In this document: in pieces, positions 42,298 through 51,487 of the stretch
How positions within the stretch are numbered: position 1 is the first letter of the stretch
Layout: every line of letters starts with the position of its first letter
NCBI GenBank assembly: GCA_022573715.1
Contig: JACZTL010000001.1
Location: forward strand, 222,471 to 286,470
Length of the DNA stretch: 64,000 nt
From: Bacteroidota bacterium
GTDB lineage: Bacteria; Bacteroidota; Ignavibacteria; Ignavibacteriales; Ignavibacteriaceae
Direction: 5' to 3'
The notes under the pieces: generated by a model
What the model saw: only the letters and a program-made list of their open reading frames with translations
What the model was told of the DNA's origin: nothing
The model's database searches: none
Translations under genes and position numbers: made by a program

Positions 42298-44067
42298 TTA
42301 ATACTCCTGTAAATTACCGTTGCTAATTTTTAAATCTTTTATTCTTAACTGCGGAAAAGTATTTCCGTTTCTTGTTGTTTTGTCGACTGTAAAAACTATA
42401 TCCAAAAGATTTTGATTATTATTTACAATATCAAATTTTTCACCCAAACCAAAACCTATAGCATCAAAAACTCTCTTTACACTTGTCTGCCGACCAGGCA
42501 GGCCAGTCTGTTGACAAGGCAGGCCTTCCTGTTTAAAACAAACCAGTAAATGATTTTTTCCTACGATCTTTGGAGAAAAAGCGGTTTGTACTTTTTCAGA
42601 AAGAAATACAGGCCGCATATTTTTGGGACCAAAAGGTGTAAACTGATCAAGAATTCTTAAGAACTTAGGTGTAATTTCCGAAAATTTTATCTTGGAATCT
42701 ATATCAATCTCCCGAAAAAGTTCTTCTTTACTCAAAGATTCTTTTACAACTTTTTTAAACCTCTCTTTAAATTCATTTATTTTATCAATCTCAAGTTCTA
42801 ATCCTGCAGCAGCTTTATGTCCTCCAAATTGAAGAAGTACATCTTCACACTTTTCAAGTGCATTGTAAATATTAAAATTAGGTATGCTTCTTGCTGATCC
42901 CTTTGCAACTCCGTTGATTGTTGTAAGCATAATAGTTGGCCTATAATACTTTTCTACAAGTCTTGAGGCAACAATACCTATTACCCCTGGGTGCCACTCG
43001 TCTTGATGAAGAACAATCGGAATATCAACATTTAAGTCTAATTCGTTTTCAACTAACTCGAGTGCATTATTAAGTGTTGTTTCATCAATTTTGCGTCTTT
43101 CATAATTTTCATTTTCTAAAATAGAAGCATATTCTTGAGCCGTTTCAAAGTTATCTGTAACAAATAAATCAACCGCTCTTTTTGCATCTCCCATTCTACC
43201 GGCGGCATTTATTCTTGGAGCAATAGTAAACACAATTTGTCCCGAGCTTAAATTACCCGGTGTTATTTTACTCGATTGAATAAGAGCTTTAATTCCGGGT
43301 CTCGGATTGTTGTTTATATTTTCTATACCAGTTCTTACAAAAATTCTGTTTTCGCCTGTAAGCGGAACAATATCCGCTGTAGCTGCAAGTGCAACCAAAT
43401 CTAATAATTTAAAAGGTAAGTCCCTTTTGCCTATTCTTTCAGAGACACCTTGAGCAAGTTTAAAAGCTACACCAGCTCCTGATAAATATTTAAAAGGATA
43501 TTTGCAATTTGGTTTAATAGGATCAAGTATAGCTAAGGCATTGGGCAATCTATCTTTTGGTAGATGATGATCGCATATAATGAGATCCATACCGAGACTG
43601 TTTGCATAATCTGTTTCTTCAACTGCCGTAATTCCGCAGTCAACGGCAATTACAAGCGAAGTTCCATTTTTATTAATATTATCAAACCCGATTTTTGATA
43701 AGCCGTATCCTTCGGAAAGTCTTTTGGGAATATAGTAATCAACTTTGGCTCCTAATTCTTTTAAGAATAAATAGAGCAATGCGGTTGAACAAGTACCGTC
43801 AACATCATAATCTCCAAAAATAGTAATAAGTTGGTTTTCAGTTAATGCTTTTATTACCCGGAAAGTAGCGACTTCCATTCCGTCCATTAAAAAAGGATCG
43901 TGAATGTTGTTTAAAGTCGGTCTGAAATAATTTTTAGCGTCTTGGAAGGTTTTAATGTTTCTTAAAATTAATATTCGTGCAAGTATTTCAGAAATTTTTA
44001 ATGAATCTGCCAGTGATTTTACTGAATATTCATCATCAACTTTTTTTATTATCCAACGTTTTTTCAT
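42298..44067 (-). CDS. recJ: Single-stranded-DNA exonuclease RecJ, carrying a palindrome-derived insertion
   Basis: This is a 5'-3' single-strand exonuclease for repair and recombination, 589 residues. DHH motifs are seen: ITIFGDYDVDGTCSTAL, LVIAVDCGITA, ICDHHLPKD, and in DHHA1 QFGGHKAAAGLELE. The OB-fold near the C-terminus reads LLVCFKQEG, then an odd stretch LPCQQTGLPGRQTS, then VKRVFDAIGFGLGEKF. The odd stretch is coded by a GC-rich palindromic element (42482-42531) inserted in frame; normal RecJ joins these two parts directly. Catalytic motifs are unaffected, so the protein is probably active. It is the first gene of the recJ-yebC-ruvC-ruvA run, downstream of rnpB. Confidence 0.95.
   Translation of the reverse strand: MKKRWIIKKVDDEYSVKSLADSLKISEILARILILRNIKTFQDAKNYFRPTLNNIHDPFLMDGMEVATFRVIKALTENQLITIFGDYDVDGTCSTALLYLFLKELGAKVDYYIPKRLSEGYGLSKIGFDNINKNGTSLVIAVDCGITAVEETDYANSLGMDLIICDHHLPKDRLPNALAILDPIKPNCKYPFKYLSGAGVAFKLAQGVSERIGKRDLPFKLLDLVALAATADIVPLTGENRIFVRTGIENINNNPRPGIKALIQSSKITPGNLSSGQIVFTIAPRINAAGRMGDAKRAVDLFVTDNFETAQEYASILENENYERRKIDETTLNNALELVENELDLNVDIPIVLHQDEWHPGVIGIVASRLVEKYYRPTIMLTTINGVAKGSARSIPNFNIYNALEKCEDVLLQFGGHKAAAGLELEIDKINEFKERFKKVVKESLSKEELFREIDIDSKIKFSEITPKFLRILDQFTPFGPKNMRPVFLSEKVQTAFSPKIVGKNHLLVCFKQEGLPCQQTGLPGRQTSVKRVFDAIGFGLGEKFDIVNNNQNLLDIVFTVDKTTRNGNTFPQLRIKDLKISNGNLQEY
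42482..42531. repeat. Palindromic element inside recJ
   Basis: CTTGTC (42482-42487) pairs with GACAAG (42513-42518), with an inner TGCC/GGCA hairpin and repeated GGCAGGCC blocks after it. The element is far more GC-rich than recJ around it, and its length is compatible with the reading frame. It encodes about 16 residues with no counterpart in typical RecJ. Confidence 0.7.
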
Positions 44068-44129
44068 AATTATAGTAAATAAATAACATTAGAATAATAA
44101 AACACACGTCCTATAAGCCGAATTCTGTT

Positions 44130-44147
44130 ATCCCGACAAGTCGGGAT
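44130..44147. repeat. Palindrome inside rnpB, near the 3' end
   Basis: ATCCCGACAAGTCGGGAT has eight-base perfect arms. In E. coli RNase P RNA the matching place, between the CTAGATGAATGACTG block and the final ACAGAACCCGGCTTAT, holds only a few bases. The element extends the molecule by one hairpin. Confidence 0.75.
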
Positions 44148-44365
44148 GGCAATTATTTATCTAGACCCACTGTTACCAACGGGTTCAAGCGGCCTACCCT
44201 GAAGCCATACAAAGCGAACAACCTTGTTACCTAAAAAAGGAATGACTTCTATATTTGGCCTTGCTTCGGGTGGGGTTTACCTTGTTTCGTCAATGACGAA
44301 ATCCCTTTCGGGACCGGTAATGTTACCACTACCGCGGTAGGCTCTTACCCTGCCTTTTCACCTTT

Positions 44366-44383
44366 ATCCGTTAGCTAACGGAT
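44366..44383. repeat. Palindrome forming the tip of RNase P helix P12
   Basis: ATCCGTTAGCTAACGGAT is self-complementary and lies where helix P12 is expected. It is the same as the intergenic palindrome at 14228-14245 apart from one compensated pair (T:A against C:G). Confidence 0.75.
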
Positions 44384-44636
44384 AGTTTATTTTCTGTGGC
44401 ACTTTCCTTAACCCGATCATTACAACCGAGCCCCCGGGTGTTACCCGGCACCCTGTTCTATGAAGTTCGGACTTTCCTCTCTCCCGCTTATGCGGGACAG
44501 CAATTGCCCGGACAATGTATTTTATTATTCTAAAAAAATAAATCGAGATAATTTATATTTACCTCAATTTTGTCGATTACATATTTAAAGATTTGATAGG
44601 CAGTTATCTATCAATACATTAATACAAAGTTTTTAG

Positions 44637-45362
44637 TTAAACAGCAACCGATTCCGAGATTTCTGCTGAAACTAATATTCTTCCACAATATTCACAATAA
44701 AACAATCTGTTATTTTGTCTTAATTCTAACTGTCTTTGTGAAGGAACTATATTGTGACAACCTGAACAAGCAGAACGTTTGATAGTTGCTACTGCTTTGC
44801 CTTTCTTAGCTTTTCTAATTCTCATATAAGCTGAAAGATCGCCTTTCTTTATCTGAGATTCTAATTTCTTTCTTTGTGTGTTTAATTTAGCTTCTTCTTT
44901 TTCGTTGGCTTTAATAATAACCTTTAAATCATCCTTTTTCTTCTTAATTTCATCGCTTAGTTCATCAAGTTTAGGTTTAATCTCATCTATTTCATCAGCT
45001 AAAGTTTTACTTAAATCCGCAAGTTCATTGTTTTCTGCTTCGTGTTTTTTAACAAGCTCCTCTGTATGATCAATCTCCTTTGTAAGCGCATCATATTCTT
45101 TATTGTTTCTTACTTTATAAAGTTGAGCTTTAAATTTTTTCTGGCTTTCAGTTGCAATTTCAATCTGACTCTCATTTTTCTTTCTTTTTCCCATCGATTC
45201 TTTACGTTGTAGTTCTTTTTCAGAAATTGTGTTTTTTATTTCATCAATTTCAGTTTCAAGGTCTTCAACGGTTTTAGGAAGATCGCCTCTAAGTTCTTCT
45301 AATTCATCCAACTGATCATCAATCTTTTGTAATTCATACAAAATTTTCAACCTGTTTATCAA
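44637..45362 (-). CDS. Coiled-coil protein with C4 zinc ribbon (zf-RING_7/DUF164 type)
   Basis: This 241-residue cytoplasmic protein has a long N-terminal coiled coil (residues about 5-175, rich in Glu/Lys with hydrophobic heptads). A C-terminal zinc ribbon follows (KRSACSGCHNIVP, then LFYCEYCGRIL) with four cysteines. Members of this family are often next to Nif3 genes, as here, and have been linked to nucleic-acid binding. The start is TTG at 45362, with AAGGAG ten bases upstream; there is no better ATG. It begins 14 bases after the Nif3-family gene. Confidence 0.9.
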   Translation of the reverse strand: MINRLKILYELQKIDDQLDELEELRGDLPKTVEDLETEIDEIKNTISEKELQRKESMGKRKKNESQIEIATESQKKFKAQLYKVRNNKEYDALTKEIDHTEELVKKHEAENNELADLSKTLADEIDEIKPKLDELSDEIKKKKDDLKVIIKANEKEEAKLNTQRKKLESQIKKGDLSAYMRIRKAKKGKAVATIKRSACSGCHNIVPSQRQLELRQNNRLFYCEYCGRILVSAEISESVAV

Positions 45363-45376
45363 TTTAGTCTTGCTCC

Positions 45377-46489
45377 TTAATTATTATAAAAAATTACCGG
45401 GTTAGTTGAACCCTTATATTTAAAAACTTTTATTTTTTTATCATTGGATAAAAATTTTCTTAATCTTTTCTGTACTTCTGTTAAAGCGTGAATTTCTGTT
45501 TCATAGTGCCCTGCATCTATCAAAAGGATTTTTCCCTCTGTTTCGTGAAAATCGTGATATTTTATATCGGCAGTTATAAATGCATCAGCACCTTTTTTTA
45601 TTGCAGTATTAATTAAATCAGAGCACGAACCTCCGCAAACAGCAACTTTTTTAATTGTTCTTTTACTGCCGTTTACAAAACGGAAGTTTTTTAAATTTAG
45701 ATCGTGTTTAACTTTTGCTAAAAACTCTTTTGCTGAAAGTGGCTTTATATAATTACCAATAGCGCCTGCGCCGTAATTTAAATTCTCGTTTGCAAGGGGA
45801 TATATATCAAAAGCAGGTTCATCATATGGGTGATATTTATTTATTGTCGATATAACAGAATTTAATTCCCACTTGTTTACTATTATTTCTAATCTTACTT
45901 CATTTACTTTTTCTTCTTTCCCCTTTTTACCTAAAAATGGATTTGTGGTTTCAGATCCCTTAAATGTTCCTTCACCCTTTATTCTGAAACTACATCTTTC
46001 ATATTCGCCAATTACACCACCACCGGAATTAAAAATCTTTTGGGATAAAATTTCAATTGATTCTTCAGGGACAAAAACGATAACTTTGTATTGATTGGAA
46101 TTTAAGTTGACCAAAAAATTAATGTTGTTTAATTTTAATTTTTTTGCAAGTTGAAAACTTACACCGTCTTTTGTAAAGTCAAGGTTTGTGTGAGCGGAAT
46201 AAAGGGTGATATTATTTTTTATTAATTTTTCTATGAGTATAGAATTTTTATCTTTTTGTGTATCTATTTTTCTTAGCGGGTTAAAAAGTAAAGGATGATG
46301 GCTGAAGATAAAGCTGCATTTTTGTTTTATTGCATTATTGATTACCCCTTCAGTTAATTCAAGGCATAACATAATGTTTTTTAATCCTCTGTTTAAAGAA
46401 CCTACTTGTAGCCCTACATTATCTCTTTCCCAGGCTATTTCTTTAGGAGCCCATTTTTCTATATATTTTACAACATCGTCGCAGGTCAT
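45377..46489 (-). CDS. Nif3-like dinuclear metal-centre protein (YqfO type)
   Basis: This is a cytoplasmic protein of 370 residues in the Nif3 family, a toroidal hexamer with two metal ions and uncertain function. It shows WERDNVGLQVGS, the metal-ligand block FIFSHHPLLFNPLRK, and near the end ADAFITADIKYHDFHE and LLIDAGHYETE. A PII-like insert domain sits in the middle (about residues 140-235, including CSFRIKGEGTFKG and YHPYDEPAFDIYPL), as in the long YqfO form. The ATG at 46489 is chosen; the frame up to 46525 runs through a hairpin. It is followed by the zinc-ribbon gene. Confidence 0.93.
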   Translation of the reverse strand: MTCDDVVKYIEKWAPKEIAWERDNVGLQVGSLNRGLKNIMLCLELTEGVINNAIKQKCSFIFSHHPLLFNPLRKIDTQKDKNSILIEKLIKNNITLYSAHTNLDFTKDGVSFQLAKKLKLNNINFLVNLNSNQYKVIVFVPEESIEILSQKIFNSGGGVIGEYERCSFRIKGEGTFKGSETTNPFLGKKGKEEKVNEVRLEIIVNKWELNSVISTINKYHPYDEPAFDIYPLANENLNYGAGAIGNYIKPLSAKEFLAKVKHDLNLKNFRFVNGSKRTIKKVAVCGGSCSDLINTAIKKGADAFITADIKYHDFHETEGKILLIDAGHYETEIHALTEVQKRLRKFLSNDKKIKVFKYKGSTNPVIFYNN

Positions 46490-46497
46490 AAATAAAA

Positions 46498-46528
46498 AAA
46501 ATGCACTTCGAAGTTCGGAGTGCATTTT
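46498..46528 (-). promoter_or_regulatory. Hairpin with T-run directly before the Nif3-family start
   Basis: AAAATGCACT / AGTGCATTTT forms a stem with inner pairing. On the minus strand it is followed by eight T and then, five bases later, by the ATG at 46489. It could be the ispG terminator (160 bases past that gene) or an attenuator in the leader of the Nif3-family gene. Confidence 0.6.
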
Positions 46529-46688
46529 AATAATTCTGTCACTTTATTTTATTTAGATTTCGTAAAGTGTATCTATTTATAAATTTTAGTAATATTTTTT
46601 TATTCTTCATAATCAAGATTTATAAAATAACATTTTTTAATTCTATTTTCAAGAATTAAGTTATGTTAAATATTTAACACACTGTACT

Positions 46689-48638
46689 TTAATTAGGTTC
46701 CAGCCATTTTCCGTCATCTTTAATTAAACCAATTAATTCATCAACAGCCGTCACTGATTTTATATTTCTTTTAATTATATCTTTCCCTCTGTAAAGGGTA
46801 ATTTTGTCAATACCGGAACCGACATAACCATAATCTGCGTCTGCCATTTCTCCAGGGCCGTTTACAATACAGCCCATTATAGCAATTTTTACTCCCTTTA
46901 AATGAAGTGTCTTTTTTCTGATCATTTCCGTTGTAACCTGAAGATCAAAAAGAGTTCTGCCGCAGGAAGGGCAGGCGATAAATTCGGTTTTTGTGATTCT
47001 TGCTCTCGATGCCTGTAAAATATTAAATAGTAATAAATTGATATCTTGATAAGAAAAACCGTAATTATTTTCGTAATTCACCCAAACGCCCTCACCAAGT
47101 CCGTCTATTAGTAATGCTCCTAAATCAGTAGAAGAATAAAGTCTTAATTTATCAAAAGAAATATTTTCATAATTTCTTTTTATTATAACGGGAGATTCAA
47201 TTCCTTTGTTTATCAATTCAAAAAATGCTTTTCTTTGTTCTGTCATTCCGTGTAAATTTTTGGTAGTCAATACCAGCACAGAGGTTTTATCTTTTTTTAT
47301 TTTCTCTGTTAATTGATCAGTCAACTCACCTAAATCTACTTTAATGAAATTTAAGATTTTGTGTTTTGCTTCGTTTTTGATGTATTCTTCTGAACTGAAG
47401 AGAGGATAGCTTCCGTCTTTGTTTTCGAGATTTTTCCAATGCGAATAATCGTAAATAATTTTTAAACTGTTTGGTAGATTAAGATTGGTAGTTTTGTCTT
47501 TCAGATAGATAAAATCAGCGGCACTATCAGTCAGCATCCATTTGTCAGTTAAATTATTGTAAACATAACCAATGTGTTCTATATCTTTTAAATTTTTTAA
47601 ACCGTCTTGTGAATAATCAGCAAAAACAACTGGGACGTTATCGCCCCCAATATTTTCAATGGAAAAAGTTTTTCTTTTATTATAACTAAACAAATCAATA
47701 GGGCTTTCTTCAATAGGATTAATCTCCTTGTGTTTCTCTCTACCTGTATACCTTGAAGCAAGAATTTGTGCCTCGGGTATTTCAAATTCCGGGTCTTCAG
47801 TAAGCGACACTCTTATAGTATCTCCTAATCCATCTTCCAATAAAGCGCCAATTCCCAAAGCTGATTTGACTCTTCCGTCTTCACCTCCTCCAGCTTCGGT
47901 AACACCCAAATGCAGGGGATAATTCATATCTTCTTCTTCCATTATTTTTACAAGAAGTCTATAAGCAAAAACCATTATTTGCGGATTGCTTGCTTTCATT
48001 GAAAGAACTATATTAAAGTAATTTAGGTCTTCACAAATTCTAACAAACTCCAATGCAGATTCAACCATTCCTTTAGGTGTATCACCATAGCGGCTCATAA
48101 TTCTATCCGATAACGACCCATGATTTGTACCGATTCTTATAGCGGTTCCGTATTCTTTGCATACTTTTACGAGTGGTTCAAACTTTAATCTGAGGGATTC
48201 CAATTCCGCGTTATATTGTGAATCGGTATATTCAATTATTTGAAATTTTTTCTTATCAATAAAATTTCCAGGATTTACTCTTACCTTTTCGACTATTCTT
48301 GCCGCAATTAAAGCAGCATTCGGTGTAAAATGAATATCTGCTATTAGAGGTGTGTTGTAACCGCGTCTTCTAAGTTCATCCTTTATGTTCTTTAGATTTT
48401 CAGCCTCATTTTTACTTGGTGTTGTAATACGTATATATTCACATCCAGCTTCAATCAATCTTATTGACTGTTCAACAGTTCCTTGTGTGTCCATTGTATC
48501 TGTTGTTGTCATCGATTGAATTCGGATTGGATTATCAGCCCCCAAAGGTATGTCTCCTATAAAAACTTCTCGGGTTTTATAACGTGAATACTTTGTAAGA
48601 CTGTTACAATAGTACTGTAATTTTTCTTTAATAAGCAT
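46689..48638 (-). CDS. ispG: 4-hydroxy-3-methylbut-2-enyl diphosphate synthase, long form
   Basis: This is the penultimate MEP-pathway enzyme, a 4Fe-4S reductase making HMBDP from methylerythritol cyclodiphosphate. It has 649 residues against about 370 in E. coli, because of an insertion between the TIM barrel and the Fe-S domain. That is the form typical of Bacteroidota, Chlamydia and plants. The barrel part includes IRIQSMTTTDTMDTQGTVEQ and EKVRVNPGNF. The Fe-S domain has the Cys pair in CPSCGRTLFD and the third Cys in IMGCIVNGPGEMADADYGY. It is divergent from dnaG, with about 115 AT-rich bases between. Confidence 0.96.
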   Translation of the reverse strand: MLIKEKLQYYCNSLTKYSRYKTREVFIGDIPLGADNPIRIQSMTTTDTMDTQGTVEQSIRLIEAGCEYIRITTPSKNEAENLKNIKDELRRRGYNTPLIADIHFTPNAALIAARIVEKVRVNPGNFIDKKKFQIIEYTDSQYNAELESLRLKFEPLVKVCKEYGTAIRIGTNHGSLSDRIMSRYGDTPKGMVESALEFVRICEDLNYFNIVLSMKASNPQIMVFAYRLLVKIMEEEDMNYPLHLGVTEAGGGEDGRVKSALGIGALLEDGLGDTIRVSLTEDPEFEIPEAQILASRYTGREKHKEINPIEESPIDLFSYNKRKTFSIENIGGDNVPVVFADYSQDGLKNLKDIEHIGYVYNNLTDKWMLTDSAADFIYLKDKTTNLNLPNSLKIIYDYSHWKNLENKDGSYPLFSSEEYIKNEAKHKILNFIKVDLGELTDQLTEKIKKDKTSVLVLTTKNLHGMTEQRKAFFELINKGIESPVIIKRNYENISFDKLRLYSSTDLGALLIDGLGEGVWVNYENNYGFSYQDINLLLFNILQASRARITKTEFIACPSCGRTLFDLQVTTEMIRKKTLHLKGVKIAIMGCIVNGPGEMADADYGYVGSGIDKITLYRGKDIIKRNIKSVTAVDELIGLIKDDGKWLEPN

Positions 48639-48755
48639 TAGAATGGTTTAGGCTTTACATAAATAATAAAATATAAAAAGTATATACGTAAATATAATAT
48701 TTTAAGAATAGTAAATTTGAAAAACAATATTAAATATTTAATTTGCTAATTCGTT

Positions 48756-50615
48756 ATGAGAATACCTGAACACAAAATAGAACAAATTAGGTCATCGATA
48801 AGCATTGTTGACTTAATATCCGAATATATTCAATTAAGAAAAAGAGGTAAAAATTATACCGGGCTCTGTCCATTCCACAATGAAAAAACTCCTTCCTTTA
48901 CAGTAAGCGAAGAAAAACAAATATTCCATTGTTTTGGCTGTCATGCAGGAGGAAACGTTTATAAGTTTTTAATGGAATATGAAAAAATCTCTTTTGTAGA
49001 AGCAGTTCAAGAACTTGCCGAAAAACTTGGTATTGATTTGGAATTGGAAAAAAGTGCAAGCGATGAGCAGCAAAATGAATTAGAAGAACTTTACGAGCTT
49101 AACAATATTGTCGCAAGATATTTCTCGGATTTATTGCTTGTTAAACCTAATGGTGAATTAGCTAAAAAATATTTTGAAGATAGGAATCTTAATCCAAAAA
49201 TTCTACGAATATTCGGTTTGGGTTATTCCTTACTCGCAAACAATTCATTTGTTCATTTTGCGGAAGATAAAAATCTGGATTTTAATAAGCTAATTACTTT
49301 GGGATTAGTGGGACGTTCTGAGAAAGGCAGACTCTTTGATAAATATCCAGGCAGAATAATTTTTCCGATTTTTTCTCCGAACGGAAGAGTAATTGCTTTT
49401 GCAGGAAGAAAACTTGACCCATCAGCACCTGGAGGAAAATATATAAATTCTCCTGAGACTCCAATTTATATAAAAGGCAGAACACTTTACGGGCTTTCGC
49501 ATGCTAAGGATGAAATTAGAAAAAAAGGAGCAGCTTTAGTTGTTGAAGGTTATATGGACCTACTGGCGCTTTATCAAAATGATATAAAAAATGTAGTCGC
49601 AGTTTCCGGTACGGCATTTACAGAAGAACAAGTACAGCTTCTTTCACGTTATACAAAAAATGTAATCCTTCTTTTTGATTCCGATACAGCAGGAATTAAA
49701 GCATCTATGAGAAGTATTGAAATACTCTTGGGACAAGATTTTGAAATTAAAATTACTGCTTTGCCAAAAGATGAAGATCCTGATTCTTATGTAAACAAAT
49801 ACGGAAAAGATAAATTTTATGAGCTGTTAAACAAAGCAAGAAATTTTTTAGAGTATCAAACAGCCTATTATGAAGATGAAGGAATGTTTGAAGAACCTGT
49901 TACCACTGCTGAAGCTATAAGAGAATTAGTTAAACCTGCTGCCTTAATAAAAGACGAATTAAAAAGAAGTTTGCTTATTAAAACCATTGCAAAAAAATTC
50001 AATTTAAGAGAAATGCTGATTGAGACTGAACTTAACAAGGCATTAAAAAATATCACGAAACTGGAAACTGCTCAACAACGACGAACCTCTCAAACAAAAT
50101 ATGAAGAAAGTGAAATAAACAAGAAACAAAAAGATGATATTACTAGTAACCTTCAAACTGAAAGAGATTTGATTATACTGTTATTTGAAAGTGATATAGA
50201 AATAACAAAATATATTTTGGGAAATTTAAATGTTGATGACTTTTTAAATGAAAGGCATAGAGTAATCGTTAGAAAAATTGCGGATAAGTTTTCGGCTAAT
50301 GAAGTAATCGATCCTTCATTAATAATGAATGATATTAAAGATGAAAGTATTGATTTATATTTAAGAGAATTACTGTTCGATAAATATTCTATCAGTGCTA
50401 AGTGGGAAGAATTGATGCCGGATTCAGAAAATGAATATAAACTTTTCAATTATACGGTAGAGGTAGTAAATAAAATGAAAATCAACATCTTAAATAAATT
50501 AATTGAGCAAAACTTGAAAGAACTTGAATTAGCCGAAAGCGAAGATGAAAAGTCTGAATTGATGAAATTAGAACTTGAACTTAAAAATGAAAGATCAGCG
50601 CTTTTAAAAAAATAA
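48756..50615 (+). CDS. dnaG: DNA primase DnaG
   Basis: This is the primase for replication initiation and lagging-strand priming, 619 residues. The N-terminal zinc domain has Cys38, His41, Cys59 and Cys62 (CPFHNEKTPSF, HCFGCHAGGNVY). The catalytic core follows (KYINSPETPIYIKGRTLYGL), with Toprim motifs ALVVEGYMDLLALY and VILLFDSDTAG. The C-terminal helical domain for DnaB binding runs from about residue 450. It is complete and divergent from ispG. Confidence 0.96.
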   Translation: MRIPEHKIEQIRSSISIVDLISEYIQLRKRGKNYTGLCPFHNEKTPSFTVSEEKQIFHCFGCHAGGNVYKFLMEYEKISFVEAVQELAEKLGIDLELEKSASDEQQNELEELYELNNIVARYFSDLLLVKPNGELAKKYFEDRNLNPKILRIFGLGYSLLANNSFVHFAEDKNLDFNKLITLGLVGRSEKGRLFDKYPGRIIFPIFSPNGRVIAFAGRKLDPSAPGGKYINSPETPIYIKGRTLYGLSHAKDEIRKKGAALVVEGYMDLLALYQNDIKNVVAVSGTAFTEEQVQLLSRYTKNVILLFDSDTAGIKASMRSIEILLGQDFEIKITALPKDEDPDSYVNKYGKDKFYELLNKARNFLEYQTAYYEDEGMFEEPVTTAEAIRELVKPAALIKDELKRSLLIKTIAKKFNLREMLIETELNKALKNITKLETAQQRRTSQTKYEESEINKKQKDDITSNLQTERDLIILLFESDIEITKYILGNLNVDDFLNERHRVIVRKIADKFSANEVIDPSLIMNDIKDESIDLYLRELLFDKYSISAKWEELMPDSENEYKLFNYTVEVVNKMKINILNKLIEQNLKELELAESEDEKSELMKLELELKNERSALLKK

Positions 50616-50667
50616 AATAAAAGGACAAACTTTGTTAGCTTATCCTTTAAAATTTTACATTTCAAAA

Positions 50668-51279
50668 TTAAACAAACAAACTTACATCTCCGGCACCTTC
50701 TCTGATAACTTCCGGTTCCTCTTCGCTTAAGTTTATAACACTTGAAAGTCTTCCGTTTAAAATACCAGAGGCTAACATTAAATCTACCTGAGAATTAAAA
50801 ACATTTTTTATCTCTTGCGGATTAATTAATACATTACCTCTTCTTGATGTTGTACTTGTACTAATTATCGGGCTTCCGAATTCTTTTACTATTTTTAATG
50901 CAACCGGATGATTCGGAATTCTTATACCCACAGTTTTTCTTCTGCTGCGTAAAAGTGTAGGTGCTTGTTTGGTGGCAGGTAAAATAAAAGTATATGGCCC
51001 CGGTAATAAATGTTTCATTGTTCTGTAAGCATAATCAGATACTTTAGCATACTTAGCAATATCTTTTAAGTTGGGGCAGACAAAACTAAAAAGTTTTGAA
51101 TATGAGTCATTTTTAATCTGGAAAACTTTTTCCAATGCTTGCTTGTTGTAAATATCACATCCAATACCATAAACCGTATCTGTGGGATAAATAATTAAAC
51201 CTCCTTTTCTTAATACTTCAACAGCTTTATTTATATAACGTAGTTGCGGTGTTTCCGGGTGAAGTTCATAATATTCCAT
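50668..51279 (-). CDS. Sua5/YciO/YrdC-family L-threonylcarbamoyladenylate synthase
   Basis: This is predicted to make threonylcarbamoyl-AMP from Thr, bicarbonate and ATP for the t6A37 tRNA modification. It has 203 residues. Core motifs are GGLIIYPTDTVYGIGCD, then FSFVCPNLKDIAKYAKV, PGPYTFILPATK, VGIRIPNHPVAL and SPIISTSTTSRRGN. It lacks the extra C-terminal Sua5 domain, so it is of the YrdC/YciO size; YciO paralogues of unproven activity look similar. The 3' end is convergent with dnaG, with a weak hairpin (AAAGGA / TCCTTT) at 50623-50649. Confidence 0.9.
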   Translation of the reverse strand: MEYYELHPETPQLRYINKAVEVLRKGGLIIYPTDTVYGIGCDIYNKQALEKVFQIKNDSYSKLFSFVCPNLKDIAKYAKVSDYAYRTMKHLLPGPYTFILPATKQAPTLLRSRRKTVGIRIPNHPVALKIVKEFGSPIISTSTTSRRGNVLINPQEIKNVFNSQVDLMLASGILNGRLSSVINLSEEEPEVIREGAGDVSLFV

Positions 51280-51487
51280 TTAATCTCTCCTTTTTTTGTA
51301 GGGTCTACTTTAAGATTTATCATGCTTTCTCTCTAAAATAAAAACGTTTTAATCATTGTCAATGATAAAGTATGGATAATTTAAATATTATTAAGAATAT
51401 TTGGTTTTAATTTTTATTTTCCGATAAAATATTCTTATATTTATTGTTCATATTTTAATTAAATGGTAAAGGCTTTAGGAGAGATTA

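Larger units (their letters stand above)
44102..44519 (-). ncRNA. rnpB: RNase P RNA, bacterial type A
   Basis: This is the catalytic RNA that trims the 5' end of tRNA precursors. On the minus strand the signature segments come in order. GAGGAAAGTCCG (CR I) is followed by CAGGGTGCCGGGTAACACCC, then GTGAAAAGGCAGGGTAAGAG (CR II/III). GGTAAACCCCACCCGAAGCA and GCCAAATA follow, then GGTAGGCCGCTTGA and CTAGATAAAT, and finally ACAGAATTCGGCTTATAG at the 3' end. P1 closes from ACATTGTCC with GGACGTGT. Two helix tips are GC-rich palindromes of the dispersed family (44366-44383 in P12, 44130-44147 near the 3' end). It is about 418 bases long, between recJ and the zinc-ribbon gene. Confidence 0.95.
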
